DNA from: Thecaphora thlaspeos | Lineage: Eukaryota > Basidiomycota > Ustilaginomycetes > Urocystidales > Glomosporiaceae | NCBI GenBank assembly: GCA_900291925.1 | Contig: UWYS01000017.1 | Location: 254,001-318,000, forward strand | DNA length: 64,000 nucleotides | Reading direction: 5' to 3' | Shown here: positions 20,601 through 30,566 of the stretch, piece by piece | How the letters are laid out: each line of letters starts with the position of its first letter | Numbering within the stretch: position 1 is the stretch's first letter | Made by a program: the position numbers and the translations under genes | Notes under the pieces: model-generated | What the model saw: the letters and a program-made list of their open reading frames with translations, nothing else | What the model was told of the DNA's origin: nothing | Databases searched by the model: none

Positions 20601-23421
20601 TCGACCATCAGACCCTGGCCCTCCTGTTGCAGGTCATCCAGCTCGCCTTTACCTAGAGCGGAGCGTGCCCGATGTGCGCTCCGGCCGGTCCGCTGTTCGG
20701 CTTGCGCGTCGAACGTAACGTTAGGGCTGCCCGCGCGACTCGCCGTGGGTGTGGTGCGATTCGAGTCGGAGTCGGCTACGGGACGGCGCGAAGAGGTGCG
20801 GATCGTGTCGCCCGGCTTGCCGCTGCCGTCGCTCGGCAACGCGGTCAAGTGGGTGAGGTTCTCAAGGCTTGTGGCTCGCGAAAAGGCTCGGCCTCTGCGA
20901 TCGCACGACGCCACCGAAGAAGCCCGCGAGCCGTCCGCATACAAGTCTGCCGTCCGGCTAGTCGAGCGGCTGTAGCCCGGTCGTCTTCGAGACGAGGAGG
21001 ACAACGCCGCCTTGCGCGGGAACCTGACTACCATGTAGAAGCGCAGGCACTCAATATCGCCGCTCTTGCCGCTCGGCCCACCCGTGCCCGATGCAGCCGC
21101 TTCGGCCGGCTGGCCGGGCGGCTGCGGCATGCCTCCGGCACGAGGCTTCGACGAGCTGCGGAGCGAGTCGTCCGGTCTCGACGGCGTCGAGAGCGCGCGA
21201 CGATTGGCCGGCCGCTTGCCCCAGGTGAAGGCGCTCATGATCGTCTGGACCAGCGAAGGCTGGCCGGCCTCTTCGTCCGACGGCTCCTCGACCAGCTCGA
21301 GCACGCACTCAAAGATGTGGACGTGCAGAAACGGATCGCGGTCGGGGCGCGTCGCGTGGGGAGGGAAGGGCGTCGTCGGCGACAGGCTCTGGAGAGGCGG
21401 TGGCTGCATTTGCTCGTCGCCGCCCCTCGGACTGATACCGCTGATGCCGTTGGAGCCGTGCTCCGGCCGTGCCTGGGTCGCCCACGAGGCGTGCAGGCCG
21501 GAGAGGGCTTTTTCGTGGAGGTCGACCAGCTGCATCTCCCACGGCCCAGGCGTCAAGGGGATCGACTGCATGCCAGACATGCTGGTGTCAGGCCAGCCGT
21601 GGTAGAGGATGCCGGCGCAGCGGAGGCAGTACTTGACGAACGAGAGGATCCTCTGCGGAGGCTGGCGCTCGCGGTTGCTGAGAATCAGCGTGGGCGCGGG
21701 CGAGGCATAGATGTCCCGCATCGTCGTGAATGACCCCTTGCGCTCCAGCACGGGCGACGAGGTGCGGCTGCCTTCGGGCGACGTGCGGCGCGATGCGGTC
21801 GGAGTTCCGCCGGAAGGGAGGACCGGTTGCTTGAGGGCCGCCTCGGCCGCCGGACCGAGGACGAGTGGCAGCTTGAGCTTGTGCTGTGGCGTGGTGGGGA
21901 TGAACGTGGTGCTCTTGAAGTTCTTGCGTCCGCGCTGCACCTCGCCGTGCTCCCGCTCGACGGCCTCAGCGAGCTCCAGGAAGTACTTCATGCGCCTCTC
22001 GCCGTTGGCCTCGACCAGCTTGCCAACGCGGGCGCGCAGCTCCGGGTCGCGGATCGTTGCGACAGCGCGCTGCGCCCTGGTCGACATCGAGCGGACGCTG
22101 GTGTGGCTCGCGCCGATCGGGTACCGCACGCCCGTCAGCACCCGCAACATCGTGATACCGCATGTCCAGGCGTCGACCTCTGGTCCCCAATACCGAATCG
22201 AGCCCTGCGGGTTGCGGAGCGCGGTGACAACTTCCGGGCAGTGGAAGGCCGGGCTGCCGCAGCACGTTGTCAGCTTGGGCTCGCTCTTGCTGTAGTGCGT
22301 CGCAAGCCCGAAGTCGAGCAGCTTGAGCTGGAGCGTGTCCGGATGGACGAGGATGTTCTCCGGCTTGATGTCGCGGTGACAGATTTGTAGGGGGTGGTGG
22401 ATGGCGTGAACGGCGGAGAGAAGCTGGTCCAGCACCCGGTTGGCCACGTCCGTCGGCAGGCAGGGAAGGTGCGACGACGGCCGCTCGTTGCGAATGCCGA
22501 GCAGGGCCTCGAGCGTGACGTAGCCCTCGAGGTACTCTTCTACCAGATAGAAGTGCCCCGGGGTCCGGATGGTTTCGTTGACGTTGACCAGGTTGGGGTG
22601 TGGCGGTAGCTCGGCCAGCAGCGTCGGCTCTCGCAGCAGCCGCGTTGCGATCAGGGGGTGATGGGGAAAGAGGGGGGTATGCTTGACGGCGAAAAGCTGC
22701 GGCGCACCGCCGGAGCCCGAGGGCTTCGACGCCAGGAAGACGTTGGAGAACTTGCCTCGTCCGAGGATGCGCGGCAGAAGGGTATATTCAGAGATGCCAC
22801 GGCTCAGCAGCTTGTCGGCCGACGTGACGATGGCGGGCTGCGGGCAAGAGCGAGGGCGGGAGCAAGGGAACACAGCGAATGGTGTGACGGAGAACAAAAC
22901 GAGAGGCGCAAGGTTAGTCGGTCCATCGTTGTGTTTGCTTGCTCGAGTCGACGCACAACACCATGGTGCAAAGGACCCGCCGCTCTGCCTCGACTCACCT
23001 CGTGCTTGCGGCCCTGTAGCTCCTCTAGCGTCGGGAGAATGTCGCTAACGTCGCGCGTCAGATCGAGTCGCTTCCGCCTCGACCGAGACGCATCGGAGCT
23101 GCCGTGACTGCTGCTCGCGCTCGAGGACTTGCGTGAAGACGTTCCGTTCGATGCGTTCCCGCCTGACGATCCGCCAGAATCGCTGCTGCGGCGATCCTCG
23201 AAACGCCTCGACAAGTCGAGCAGACCGAGCACATCGCTGCCTGCCCCTCGCGTCTTCTCCCAGGCCTCCTGCTCCGCCAGCTTGGCGGCGGCAGCGCCCT
23301 TGAGGTGCTGCCTCTCCTTTTCTCTCTCGTCTGCATCATCGCAACTGTAATCCGCCTGAGATCTAGTGTGGGCGGTGTGACGCTCGAGGACAGAGGGGCT
23401 GGGCGGCGGACGATGGCTCAT
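17690..23421 (-). CDS. Very large serine/threonine protein kinase
   Basis: Two exons (23421-22999 and about 22837-17690) give at least 1856 residues. The kinase domain lies near the N-terminus: G-loop LGRGKFSNVF (about 167), FAVKHT with Lys193, HRDIKPENIL with Asp297, DFGLA with Asp316, then CGSPAFHCPEVV in place of the common APE motif. About 1,400 further residues hold long Ser/Arg/Pro-rich, probably disordered segments and then a helical C-terminal half (from about residue 1100) that looks repeat-like or scaffold-like but matches nothing I recognise. It ends with RVPPSSSYRDAVV-type sequence at 17690. The start given is the first ATG in frame with exon 1. A separate open frame upstream may hold a further N-terminal exon. 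The family within the kinome is unclear. CAMK-like or fungus-specific are both possible. Confidence 0.8.
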
Positions 23422-24170
23422 GCTGCGCCGAGCGTCTGGCCTGCTTCGTGAGGCGGCGGCGGCGGCGGCGGCTGGACCTGGAGCCTGACCGTTTTTGGCC
23501 CGACCGACTGGCTTCGGCTGTGCGGCGGTCGGAGTCGGAGACGGCCCTGGGTCAAGGCATCGATCTCGACTTGGTGCGCTCTGAGGCTCTGGGCGGACGT
23601 AGTGACCTGCTGGCCCTGCTCCTGCGTCGCGGGCGCCTCGCGGTCGAGCAGACTGAGGCTGCTGAACGAGCTGCCAGTGGCAACGACGTTGCTGGTCGCC
23701 GTCGAGCTGGCCCGCGTAGCCAGGGGCAGGCGCGAGAGTGTGCGAACGTGGATGGGCCGGCGTGCAGCGTCCCCGAAGCTGGGCGTGGTTGGCGACAATA
23801 GGAGCCGGTTGGTGGTGGCGGCGTCGGCGGTCGCGGTTGTGGTGGTGGTGGTGAGGTTGGAAGGAGGGACTGAGGTGGGATCGGAGGGGAAGGGTATGGA
23901 TGGTATAGAAGAGGCGGTGGCGCTCCGATTCCGTCCCTGCGAGCTTGGCAGCTCCTGGTCCTGTCCCCGTTCCGGCTCTGGCCCTGTCCCTGGCTCTGGC
24001 CCTTGCCTCGTCAGTTTTGAGGTCGACATATGGGAGCGGCGTCCGGCGGCTGGGCACGAGCAGCAGGCTGGCGGTGCTCTGTGAGACAGAGGAGGGCACC
24101 GGCCTGCTCCCTCTCTGCTTGACGGGCTGCTGAGTCGCCCCGTGGCTGTACTCGGGTAAAAGAGGCTCAC
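23422..24170 (-). other. Possible extra N-terminal coding exon of the large kinase
   Basis: The minus strand stays open for 250 codons in a frame different from the annotated first exon. Its Ser/Thr-rich translation (for example HVRTLSRLPLATRASS) resembles the disordered tails of fungal kinases more than random GC-rich DNA. It has an internal Met (MSTSKL) as a possible start. I found no clean splice pair that joins it to the kinase frame. A weak GTCGGT donor with the acceptor AAGCAG is the best I see. Confidence 0.3.
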
Positions 24171-26638
24171 GGGTATGCCTGCCTACTGTACCCTATCGGC
24201 GAGGCGGCTGACAGATGGGAACGATAGCGGCGACTACGGCGGGTTTTGCTGGATCTCGTGGCATGAGCGGAAGGCGGAGGACCGGGTCGAAGCTGGACTA
24301 GGCTTGTTGGTGATGGAAAGAGGCGATGAGAGTTACGTCTGGATCGTGAGGAACCTGGGCGGACCAAGGCGATGTCTTCCTGGGGGAGCCGGCCGCGTAG
24401 AGCTAAGACTGAAACGAAAGGGCGGCCGGGCGGGAAGAGGCGGGAAGGCGGGGAGCGATTGACAAGTGAATGGACGAGATGCCGCTGATGGCCGGATGGC
24501 TCCTGGCGAACGGACTGGCTTTGGCGGCTGGAACCGAGGAGGGCGGATGTGGAACGCCGATACGAGACCAGGCAGGAGGTGGGTAACGCCGGAAAGCGAA
24601 TCCTTATCAGTCGGATAGGGGAGGGTAGGAGGCGGAGGCGACGTTCACGTATCGAACACTGAGCTCCGTTCCAGGCAAACGGCGTCGGCGAGGGCAAAGG
24701 AGAGGGCGAATGGCGTGAAGGCGATGACGATGGTGACGACGGTGACGACTAAAGCGGTGGAAGCGATCCAAGGCACAACAGGAGGAGGAACAAGTTAAGC
24801 TAAGGTAGGCTTGAAGCGTCGTCGATCGTCGTTCGCTCGCTCACAGGCAGGCCGTCAGGAGGCTAGAAAGAGTTGCGGTAAAGGAACATAGCCAGCCCTA
24901 TCTGGCATGAGGCATGGGCTCGGTGGTCGGAGTGAGGAAGAGATCAGAGATGGCAAGCGAGAGCGCATGTAGCGTCGTCAAGAAATGCCGCGTCCATGCG
25001 AGGCTGGATGGAGGCGTCCAAGCGTCGATAGGGCCGGTGACGGTCGATCTGCCTGCTGTTGCGAGATGGCGGGGCTGACCACGAGATCTGTCGGCGGCAG
25101 CGTCGGGTGCTGGCTGGGCGGCCAGTCGTTGCCATGGGATGCTGAGCAATCGTGAACGCTACGCTTGAAGGTGCTCTCTGTGGGAGCAGTCTGCGATGGA
25201 CGGGCGAGGCCGGCTGTTGCTTGCCTTGCGATGCGGTGATGCTGCTGGTTGCTGGTTGGCTGCGATGGATGGGTGCGGGTATAAGTCAGACGAGGATGAT
25301 GATGATGATGCTGCTGCAGCTGCACTCGAGACTGTGTCGGGGCAGGGCAGCAGGCAAGGGGAGGAAGCAAGAGAAGCAGCGCTTATCGTTGGCGTGCAAC
25401 AGGGCAAGGCAGGACGACACGGCGGTGGGTTGGAGGGGGAGGGGGAGGGGCGGGCGTGGTAGGGAGCTGACGATGGGCTTGGGCGGAGTGAGGACAGGGG
25501 TGCGGGGGTTGGTTGCGTCCCGAGCAAAGATAAGGCTCTCTCTGAAGTGAGGTGGGATGTCCGCTGTGCTGTGCTGTGCTGTGCTGTGCTTTATCGAGGC
25601 CCAACCACAGCCGGCCGTTCCGGGATCGCGGGGGGGGGGGGGCGTGGCTCAGCGTCAGGGCCTAGACCCGCAGGCGGCCCGCAGGCGCAGGCGCAGGCGC
25701 AGGCGCTCGCTGCCAATCGGTCGCTGCAGCCAGACGGCAAAGCCGATACTGTGCGCCAGCCCTAAGCCAGCCTGCCAACACCACCACCACCGCCACCCAG
25801 ATCTCGACGCCGCCATCGTCGCTGCGTCGCCTGGGTCGTGCCGCAACTTCCGTCGCAGCTGTCCAGCGTCACCTCGCTCCCTCCTCGACCTCGACACAGA
25901 GCGTGGCCGCATTCACGAGATTGACTGCGCCTCCTTTCAGAGAGTCTCGGCCTCGTCTCGCCATCGTAGCTCAACGCCGGGCCGCACCGTACAGCAGAAT
26001 GCAGCTATGTATGCCACGGCTAAAGCCGGCTTTCCGTGTGCGACGTCGCGCCGAGATTCGGCTGCTGATTGATTTGTTCCTGCGGTGTCCAATCGGAAGC
26101 AACCAAGGCCAGCGTATCGTGTGAGCACTCCGGCCTCATCACCTGTTCGTGGATATACAGTAGTTCCAATAAATCCCTTCGACAGACGCCACGTCCACGC
26201 GGGACGGAGAAGACGGCCAGGGCTACGGTCGGGACCTCCTTTTAGGCAAACGCAATCCGGGACCAAAGTGACTTCTGTACCATCCTTCTCCATGGCCATC
26301 AGCTGGTCGTTGCACACCGGTTGGAACAGTGAGACTGCCAATGACCGTCCAGAGGCATGTTGCGTGTCTGGTACAGGAGGCTACTTACCATGCAAAGCAA
26401 GCAACGCAGGCGGCAAGGCAAAGCGCGGTGTTCGTCCTTGCTGCATAGCCGACGACCCTGGCCCGGTTCCATGGCATGGTTTAGGGCGGTCGGGAGTCGG
26501 GACGGAGTCGGCAGATGCGTCGGACAGGCGGCAGACGGATACTCGGTAGGAACGCTGAGAGTGGCGCGCGCAACCACGAGCTTCTGAGCAGTTACTTGGC
26601 TTGCGGAGCCGTCTCGAACTAAAGAGGATCCTCAACAT
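24171..26638. other. Long gene-poor stretch between the kinase and DNA ligase genes
   Basis: About 2.5 kb without a convincing gene on either strand. Frames present are short and of biased composition (Arg/Pro/Ser). It contains a five-base repeat (25564-25590), a 13-base poly-G run (25630-25642), a gcaggc-type repeat (about 25675-25705) and gat/gct microsatellites near 25290-25320. It probably holds the promoter of the large kinase and the ligase 3' flank. Confidence 0.45.
25564..25590 (+). repeat. Five-base tandem repeat (ctgtg)n
   Basis: Five consecutive copies of ctgtg with a partial sixth. It lies in the gene-poor region and is followed about 40 bases later by a 13-base run of G. Confidence 0.9.
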
Positions 26639-29600
26639 TCAAAGGTTTAGAGCCACCGGTTCCGCCTCGATCTCTTCCACCTTGTCGACTTCGCCCTTCC
26701 CCGCCACCTTAGCAGCGTCTGCGAGTCTAGGCGCGGCCCTCTGTTGTTCCCTATAGATGGCCGCCAACTGATTCGGACTGCTCGCCTGTTCGGGTCCTTT
26801 GTCCTCTCTCCTTCTGATGAACCTCGGAAAGCGGATCGACAGTCCCCTCTCTTCACTGACCAGTCCGAGTGCCGCCGTGTAGTTCGGGCTGAGCGTGACG
26901 TCTGCTCCTCTAAGTTCCCAAACCTCGCTGGCCTTCCACCACACATCAGGAACGGAAGAACCCGTATCGTACTCGTATCCGCCGGGAGGTACCGCTCCGG
27001 ATCGAGCCGGTACGCAGGTTTCGCTTCCTTCCGCGTACCGCACGTTGAGGTCCTTGTAGAAGGCATCGGTGAAGCCGGATATGCACTTGCACACCGCTCG
27101 AAAGACGCCACTTTCCGAGTCGTACACGGCAAGCAGGATGGGTGACCACCAGGTGGCCTTGCGGCCCATACCGTGCCACGCGCCGATCGGGACGAGATCC
27201 AGAGAATCACCAAGGCCGTCGACGTAGTCCTTTTTCACCTTGAGCCAGGATTCGCATCGCTTGTCGGGCTCGTACGTGGAGAGAAGCGCTTTGCCGCGAC
27301 CGTTGACGCCCTTGCCGACGAGGGAGGAGGCATGGGTCGAGTCGACGGCAAGATCGTCTTCGATCACATCGGCCAGCTTCTCGAGTCGCGTCCCGTCCTC
27401 GACATCTGGCGCCGCAGCCTCGTCCGAGCGCTCGTCCGCCTCCGTCCCGACACCAGAGCCCTTCGACGAGGCACCGCCCGCCACCGCCGCCGACTCACAA
27501 TGATGGTCCAGACTCTTGACCATGATGCCTTCGCACATGTACTCCTGCGCCGCCTTGAAGAAGCGCGCGACCTCGTCCGGTTCTGTGCTCTCGCACGACC
27601 TGACGTGTGCAAAGCGCGCGATGAGCGGGCTCTTGGGCGCGAGCGGCCGGAATCGTGTGTGCAGCAGCTCGCGACGCCGGCGGAAGGATGTCTTGAGCAG
27701 CGACTCGCCGTCCAGGTACATGAGGTCGAACGCGAACACGCCAACTTTGACCTTGATGTCGTGCAGGCTCACGTCCTTGCGGCTCCGGTTGGCCAACGTC
27801 TGGAAGGGTAGCAGCTCGCCCTCCAATCCCATGGCTACCACCTCGGCGTCCATGATGAATGACGTAATCTTTCCGGAGTCGTTGTCGGCCGTCGCTGGGT
27901 CCTGGTCGCTGCTGTCGTTGCCGCCGTTGCCGCCGTCGAGGTCTGCCACCTCGCCCGCCTTGCCGGCCTCCTCCCGTTCAGCCACGTTGACATTGCCGAG
28001 CGTACCTCCTCCACCGGCCCGACCGCCTTCGTTCTCGGCCTCGCGGCCCATAAGGATCGGAACCAGGTCGCTGATGTCGGGATACTTTTCCGTCATTTCC
28101 TCGAGGTGCCTCGAGAAGAGCCGGACGTAGACCTCGCCGTCTCGGCCTACCCACTTGCCACACTTGCCATTGGTGGCGGCGGCACTGTTGTGCGACTCTA
28201 CGATGCTCTTGCGCGCCTCGACGCCGGCCGATCGCGGGACGTAGACGGCGTGGATCTGGCATCGCTGTCCGTCGTACTTGAACTCGGAGACGAACGCCCT
28301 CGATCCGAGCTTTTCGTGCATCGCATCGAGCGAGCGCGTAATGGAGCCCAGCATGGGCGAGATGGGCGTGCCGATGTGCAGCGGGACGTGGTCCGAGAGG
28401 CCCGGAAGGCCGACGGTGAGTAGGGCGGGAACGATGACGCCAAAGTTGGGGTGGCGCGCCCGGACCTCGCGGACGAGCTTCTCGGCGCGCCCGAGCTTCT
28501 CCATGACGGCGAGGCGCCTCGCATCGGCGCGCTCCTTTGGCTTGGTCGCGTTTGCCAAGATGCCCCTCCTCTCGTCGGGGTGGACGAGGAGGAGGAACGC
28601 CCGCTCCTGCTCCCTCTTTGTCGTCAACTCCGGCCGCGGCCCAGCGTCTTCCACGAGCGCAAAGACGCGCGCCAGAGCGGTGGCGATCGTCGTCCTAACC
28701 GCCTGGATGCGGAGGTGGGAGATGAACGTCCGCCCGAGGAAGCGTGTCTCCTCGCCCCTGCTTGCCACCAGTAGTTTTATCACGTACCCGAGCTTCTGGT
28801 TGGCCGATCCCGCCCCGGAGAGCCGGGCCATCGCGTGCAACGTGGAAAAGAATCTCTGTACCGTGATGGGATGGGGCTTGACGAGGGCCTTGACGTCTTT
28901 TTTCGCCTCAAAGGCGACGTCGCCGGGATCGCCGGTCTTGTCCCAGAGGCTCTTAAGCGCGCGCGCGCTCTTGCCCGTGACCTCCTTGACAGCCTTTGTG
29001 ACGATCGAGAGGCCGATGCCAAGCTCAACGCCGTCGTATGCCGGCGCGATGTGGTTGCTGATAAGGTAGACGGCGGGGAGGAGGCTCTCTGGGTCGTGTG
29101 CGCGGATGACACGGAGGAGATTGGTGAGCAGCGTGGTGATGATGAGCCTGGAGCGGGTGGCGCTGATGAGGACGAAGGCATGGGCCAGCAGGGCGTAGGG
29201 TGTGGTGGGGACCTGCTGTGCTCCTGGCGTGAAGGCGATGCGCGGCCAGCTCGAGACGTCGACGGAGTAGGGATCGAAGGCGAAGATGTCGTCGCTGAGC
29301 GGGATCGCATGGATGGAGGCGTCGAGCGCGGCGAGGTCGATGGCCTTGCTGCTAGTGGCTGCCGCCGGAGGCCGGCTCTGCGCTTCTTCGGTCTTGGCGA
29401 TCGGCGTGTGGGATGACGCTTCCGATTTGAGCGATCGAGGCGTGGGGCGGGATGGACCGGCGGAGCTGTACATGTCGAGGCCCTCTTGCTCCTCGAGGAC
29501 CAGACGGCCCTTGCCGCTGCGGTTGGTGCGTGGTAGCGCGGCGCTGGTGTCATCCTCGTCTGACTCGTGTTTCGCCTTGGCCTGCGTCCACTCTTGATCA

Positions 29601-30013
29601 AGGCGCCTGGCCAATTCCTCGTCCGCCTTCATTCGTCTAAGGATCTCTGCGGGACTGACGCCCTCATCGGCTGCAGCCAGCTCCGCAGCGAAGCGAGCGT
29701 CCTGCCGCTCCTGCGTCAGGACGACGGCATCCGAAGACGGTCCGCTGGCGATGGGTACTGGCGCACCTTGCGCCCGGTGTAAGGCGTCTTCGGCTGCTTC
29801 CGCCCGGTGCAAGGCGTCTTCGGCTGCTTCCGCCCGGTGCAAGGCGTCTTCGGCTGCTTCCGCCCGGTGCAAGGCGTCTTCGGCTGCTTCCGCCTTGGTG
29901 GTCTTTTTGCTGGGCGATGCAAAGAAGGAGGTGAGCGAAGGCTGCTGCTGCTGCTTTGCCCTTTTCGAGGGCGTAGAGGGCTGCTGCGCCCGCCGCTTCT
30001 TGGGCGACACCAT
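26639..30013 (-). CDS. CDC9: ATP-dependent DNA ligase I
   Basis: A single exon of 1124 residues. It seals Okazaki fragments and repair nicks. The N-terminus has a basic PKKRR-type nuclear signal and a textbook PCNA-interacting motif, Q24-P-S-L27-T-S-F30-F31. Four perfect copies of a ten-residue repeat (41-80) follow directly. Then come the DNA-binding domain (YLISNHIAPAYDGVELGIG region), the adenylation domain with active-site Lys578 in EFKYDGQR, FIMDAEVVA, FAFDLMYLDG, and the OB domain with SWLKVKKDY and RFPRFIRRREDK. Low-complexity insertions inside the adenylation domain (Gly/Asp-rich near 660-700 and near 860-910) make it longer than the usual 750-900 residues. The divergent neighbour is IND1. 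An upstream Arg-rich frame could supply a mitochondrial isoform. Confidence 0.95.
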   Translation of the reverse strand: MVSPKKRRAQQPSTPSKRAKQQQQPSLTSFFASPSKKTTKAEAAEDALHRAEAAEDALHRAEAAEDALHRAEAAEDALHRAQGAPVPIASGPSSDAVVLTQERQDARFAAELAAADEGVSPAEILRRMKADEELARRLDQEWTQAKAKHESDEDDTSAALPRTNRSGKGRLVLEEQEGLDMYSSAGPSRPTPRSLKSEASSHTPIAKTEEAQSRPPAAATSSKAIDLAALDASIHAIPLSDDIFAFDPYSVDVSSWPRIAFTPGAQQVPTTPYALLAHAFVLISATRSRLIITTLLTNLLRVIRAHDPESLLPAVYLISNHIAPAYDGVELGIGLSIVTKAVKEVTGKSARALKSLWDKTGDPGDVAFEAKKDVKALVKPHPITVQRFFSTLHAMARLSGAGSANQKLGYVIKLLVASRGEETRFLGRTFISHLRIQAVRTTIATALARVFALVEDAGPRPELTTKREQERAFLLLVHPDERRGILANATKPKERADARRLAVMEKLGRAEKLVREVRARHPNFGVIVPALLTVGLPGLSDHVPLHIGTPISPMLGSITRSLDAMHEKLGSRAFVSEFKYDGQRCQIHAVYVPRSAGVEARKSIVESHNSAAATNGKCGKWVGRDGEVYVRLFSRHLEEMTEKYPDISDLVPILMGREAENEGGRAGGGGTLGNVNVAEREEAGKAGEVADLDGGNGGNDSSDQDPATADNDSGKITSFIMDAEVVAMGLEGELLPFQTLANRSRKDVSLHDIKVKVGVFAFDLMYLDGESLLKTSFRRRRELLHTRFRPLAPKSPLIARFAHVRSCESTEPDEVARFFKAAQEYMCEGIMVKSLDHHCESAAVAGGASSKGSGVGTEADERSDEAAAPDVEDGTRLEKLADVIEDDLAVDSTHASSLVGKGVNGRGKALLSTYEPDKRCESWLKVKKDYVDGLGDSLDLVPIGAWHGMGRKATWWSPILLAVYDSESGVFRAVCKCISGFTDAFYKDLNVRYAEGSETCVPARSGAVPPGGYEYDTGSSVPDVWWKASEVWELRGADVTLSPNYTAALGLVSEERGLSIRFPRFIRRREDKGPEQASSPNQLAAIYREQQRAAPRLADAAKVAGKGEVDKVEEIEAEPVALNL
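29774..29893 (-). repeat. In-frame 30-base tandem repeat in DNA ligase I, four copies
   Basis: Four consecutive 30-base units encode AEAAEDALHR four times at residues 41-80. DNA identity between units is nearly complete. The fourth copy differs from the others by one base (tgtaag versus tgcaag on the plus strand). The frame is preserved, which suggests recent expansion. Confidence 0.95.
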
Positions 30014-30566
30014 GGCAGCCTCGCCGAATCGATCCGATGGCGTAGGGTGCGAATGAGCTGACTGGTGCTATGATGGGCGCCCGCTGCGCTGCATTGCCGG
30101 ACACCGAGTGGATGGTGACGTTTTCGAGCGGCGTGATCAGGTCCTGTCGGATGTTTCCGTCGAGCACCAGAGCCTGGCTGCGATACAGCAATGAGATCGA
30201 CGGGTCCAGAGAGCGGCGTTGGAAAAGCGTGAGTCGGTGCTTCTGGCGATGATAGCGGCGGTGTTGGTGGTGAGGGTCATCGTCGGCGGCCACGCATCGA
30301 CTGGACGCAGGACGGATGGATGCCAGGGTGCTGACGTCCGCCGCGAGCCTTGACTTGATCGACGCGCGAGGGTCCACATGAGAGGATGCGATTCGATGGA
30401 GGCGTTGCAGCTTTCGGGTCTCGGACGACGGCCACTCGCCGCTCAGACGGGCCTGTCCCTTTCTCTTCGCTTGCTGCTCACTCTGGACACTGACCTCCTC
30501 CTCCTCCTCCTCCCACCATCACCACCCCGTTCTCCCCGCTTTTGCCCACACCATACCATTCTCGAC
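30014..30566. other. Divergent promoter of DNA ligase I and IND1
   Basis: Contains a minus-strand ATG frame from 30379 whose first 30 codons are Arg/Ser/Trp-rich without acidic residues (MWTLARRSSQGSRR), like a mitochondrial targeting sequence. It is out of frame with the ligase and ends at 30137. The ligase frame itself opens just upstream of its ATG after a TAG, and a possible CAG acceptor lies there. Otherwise nothing is seen. Confidence 0.4.

Noticed and set aside
23448..24099. Minus-strand continuation of the kinase exon 1 frame upstream of 23421
   Set aside because: It is open but reads as His/Arg/Pro-rich sequence (HHHHHNRDRRRRHH) without an obvious start. The alternative frame in the same DNA looks more natural, so I kept the first ATG as the minimum model.
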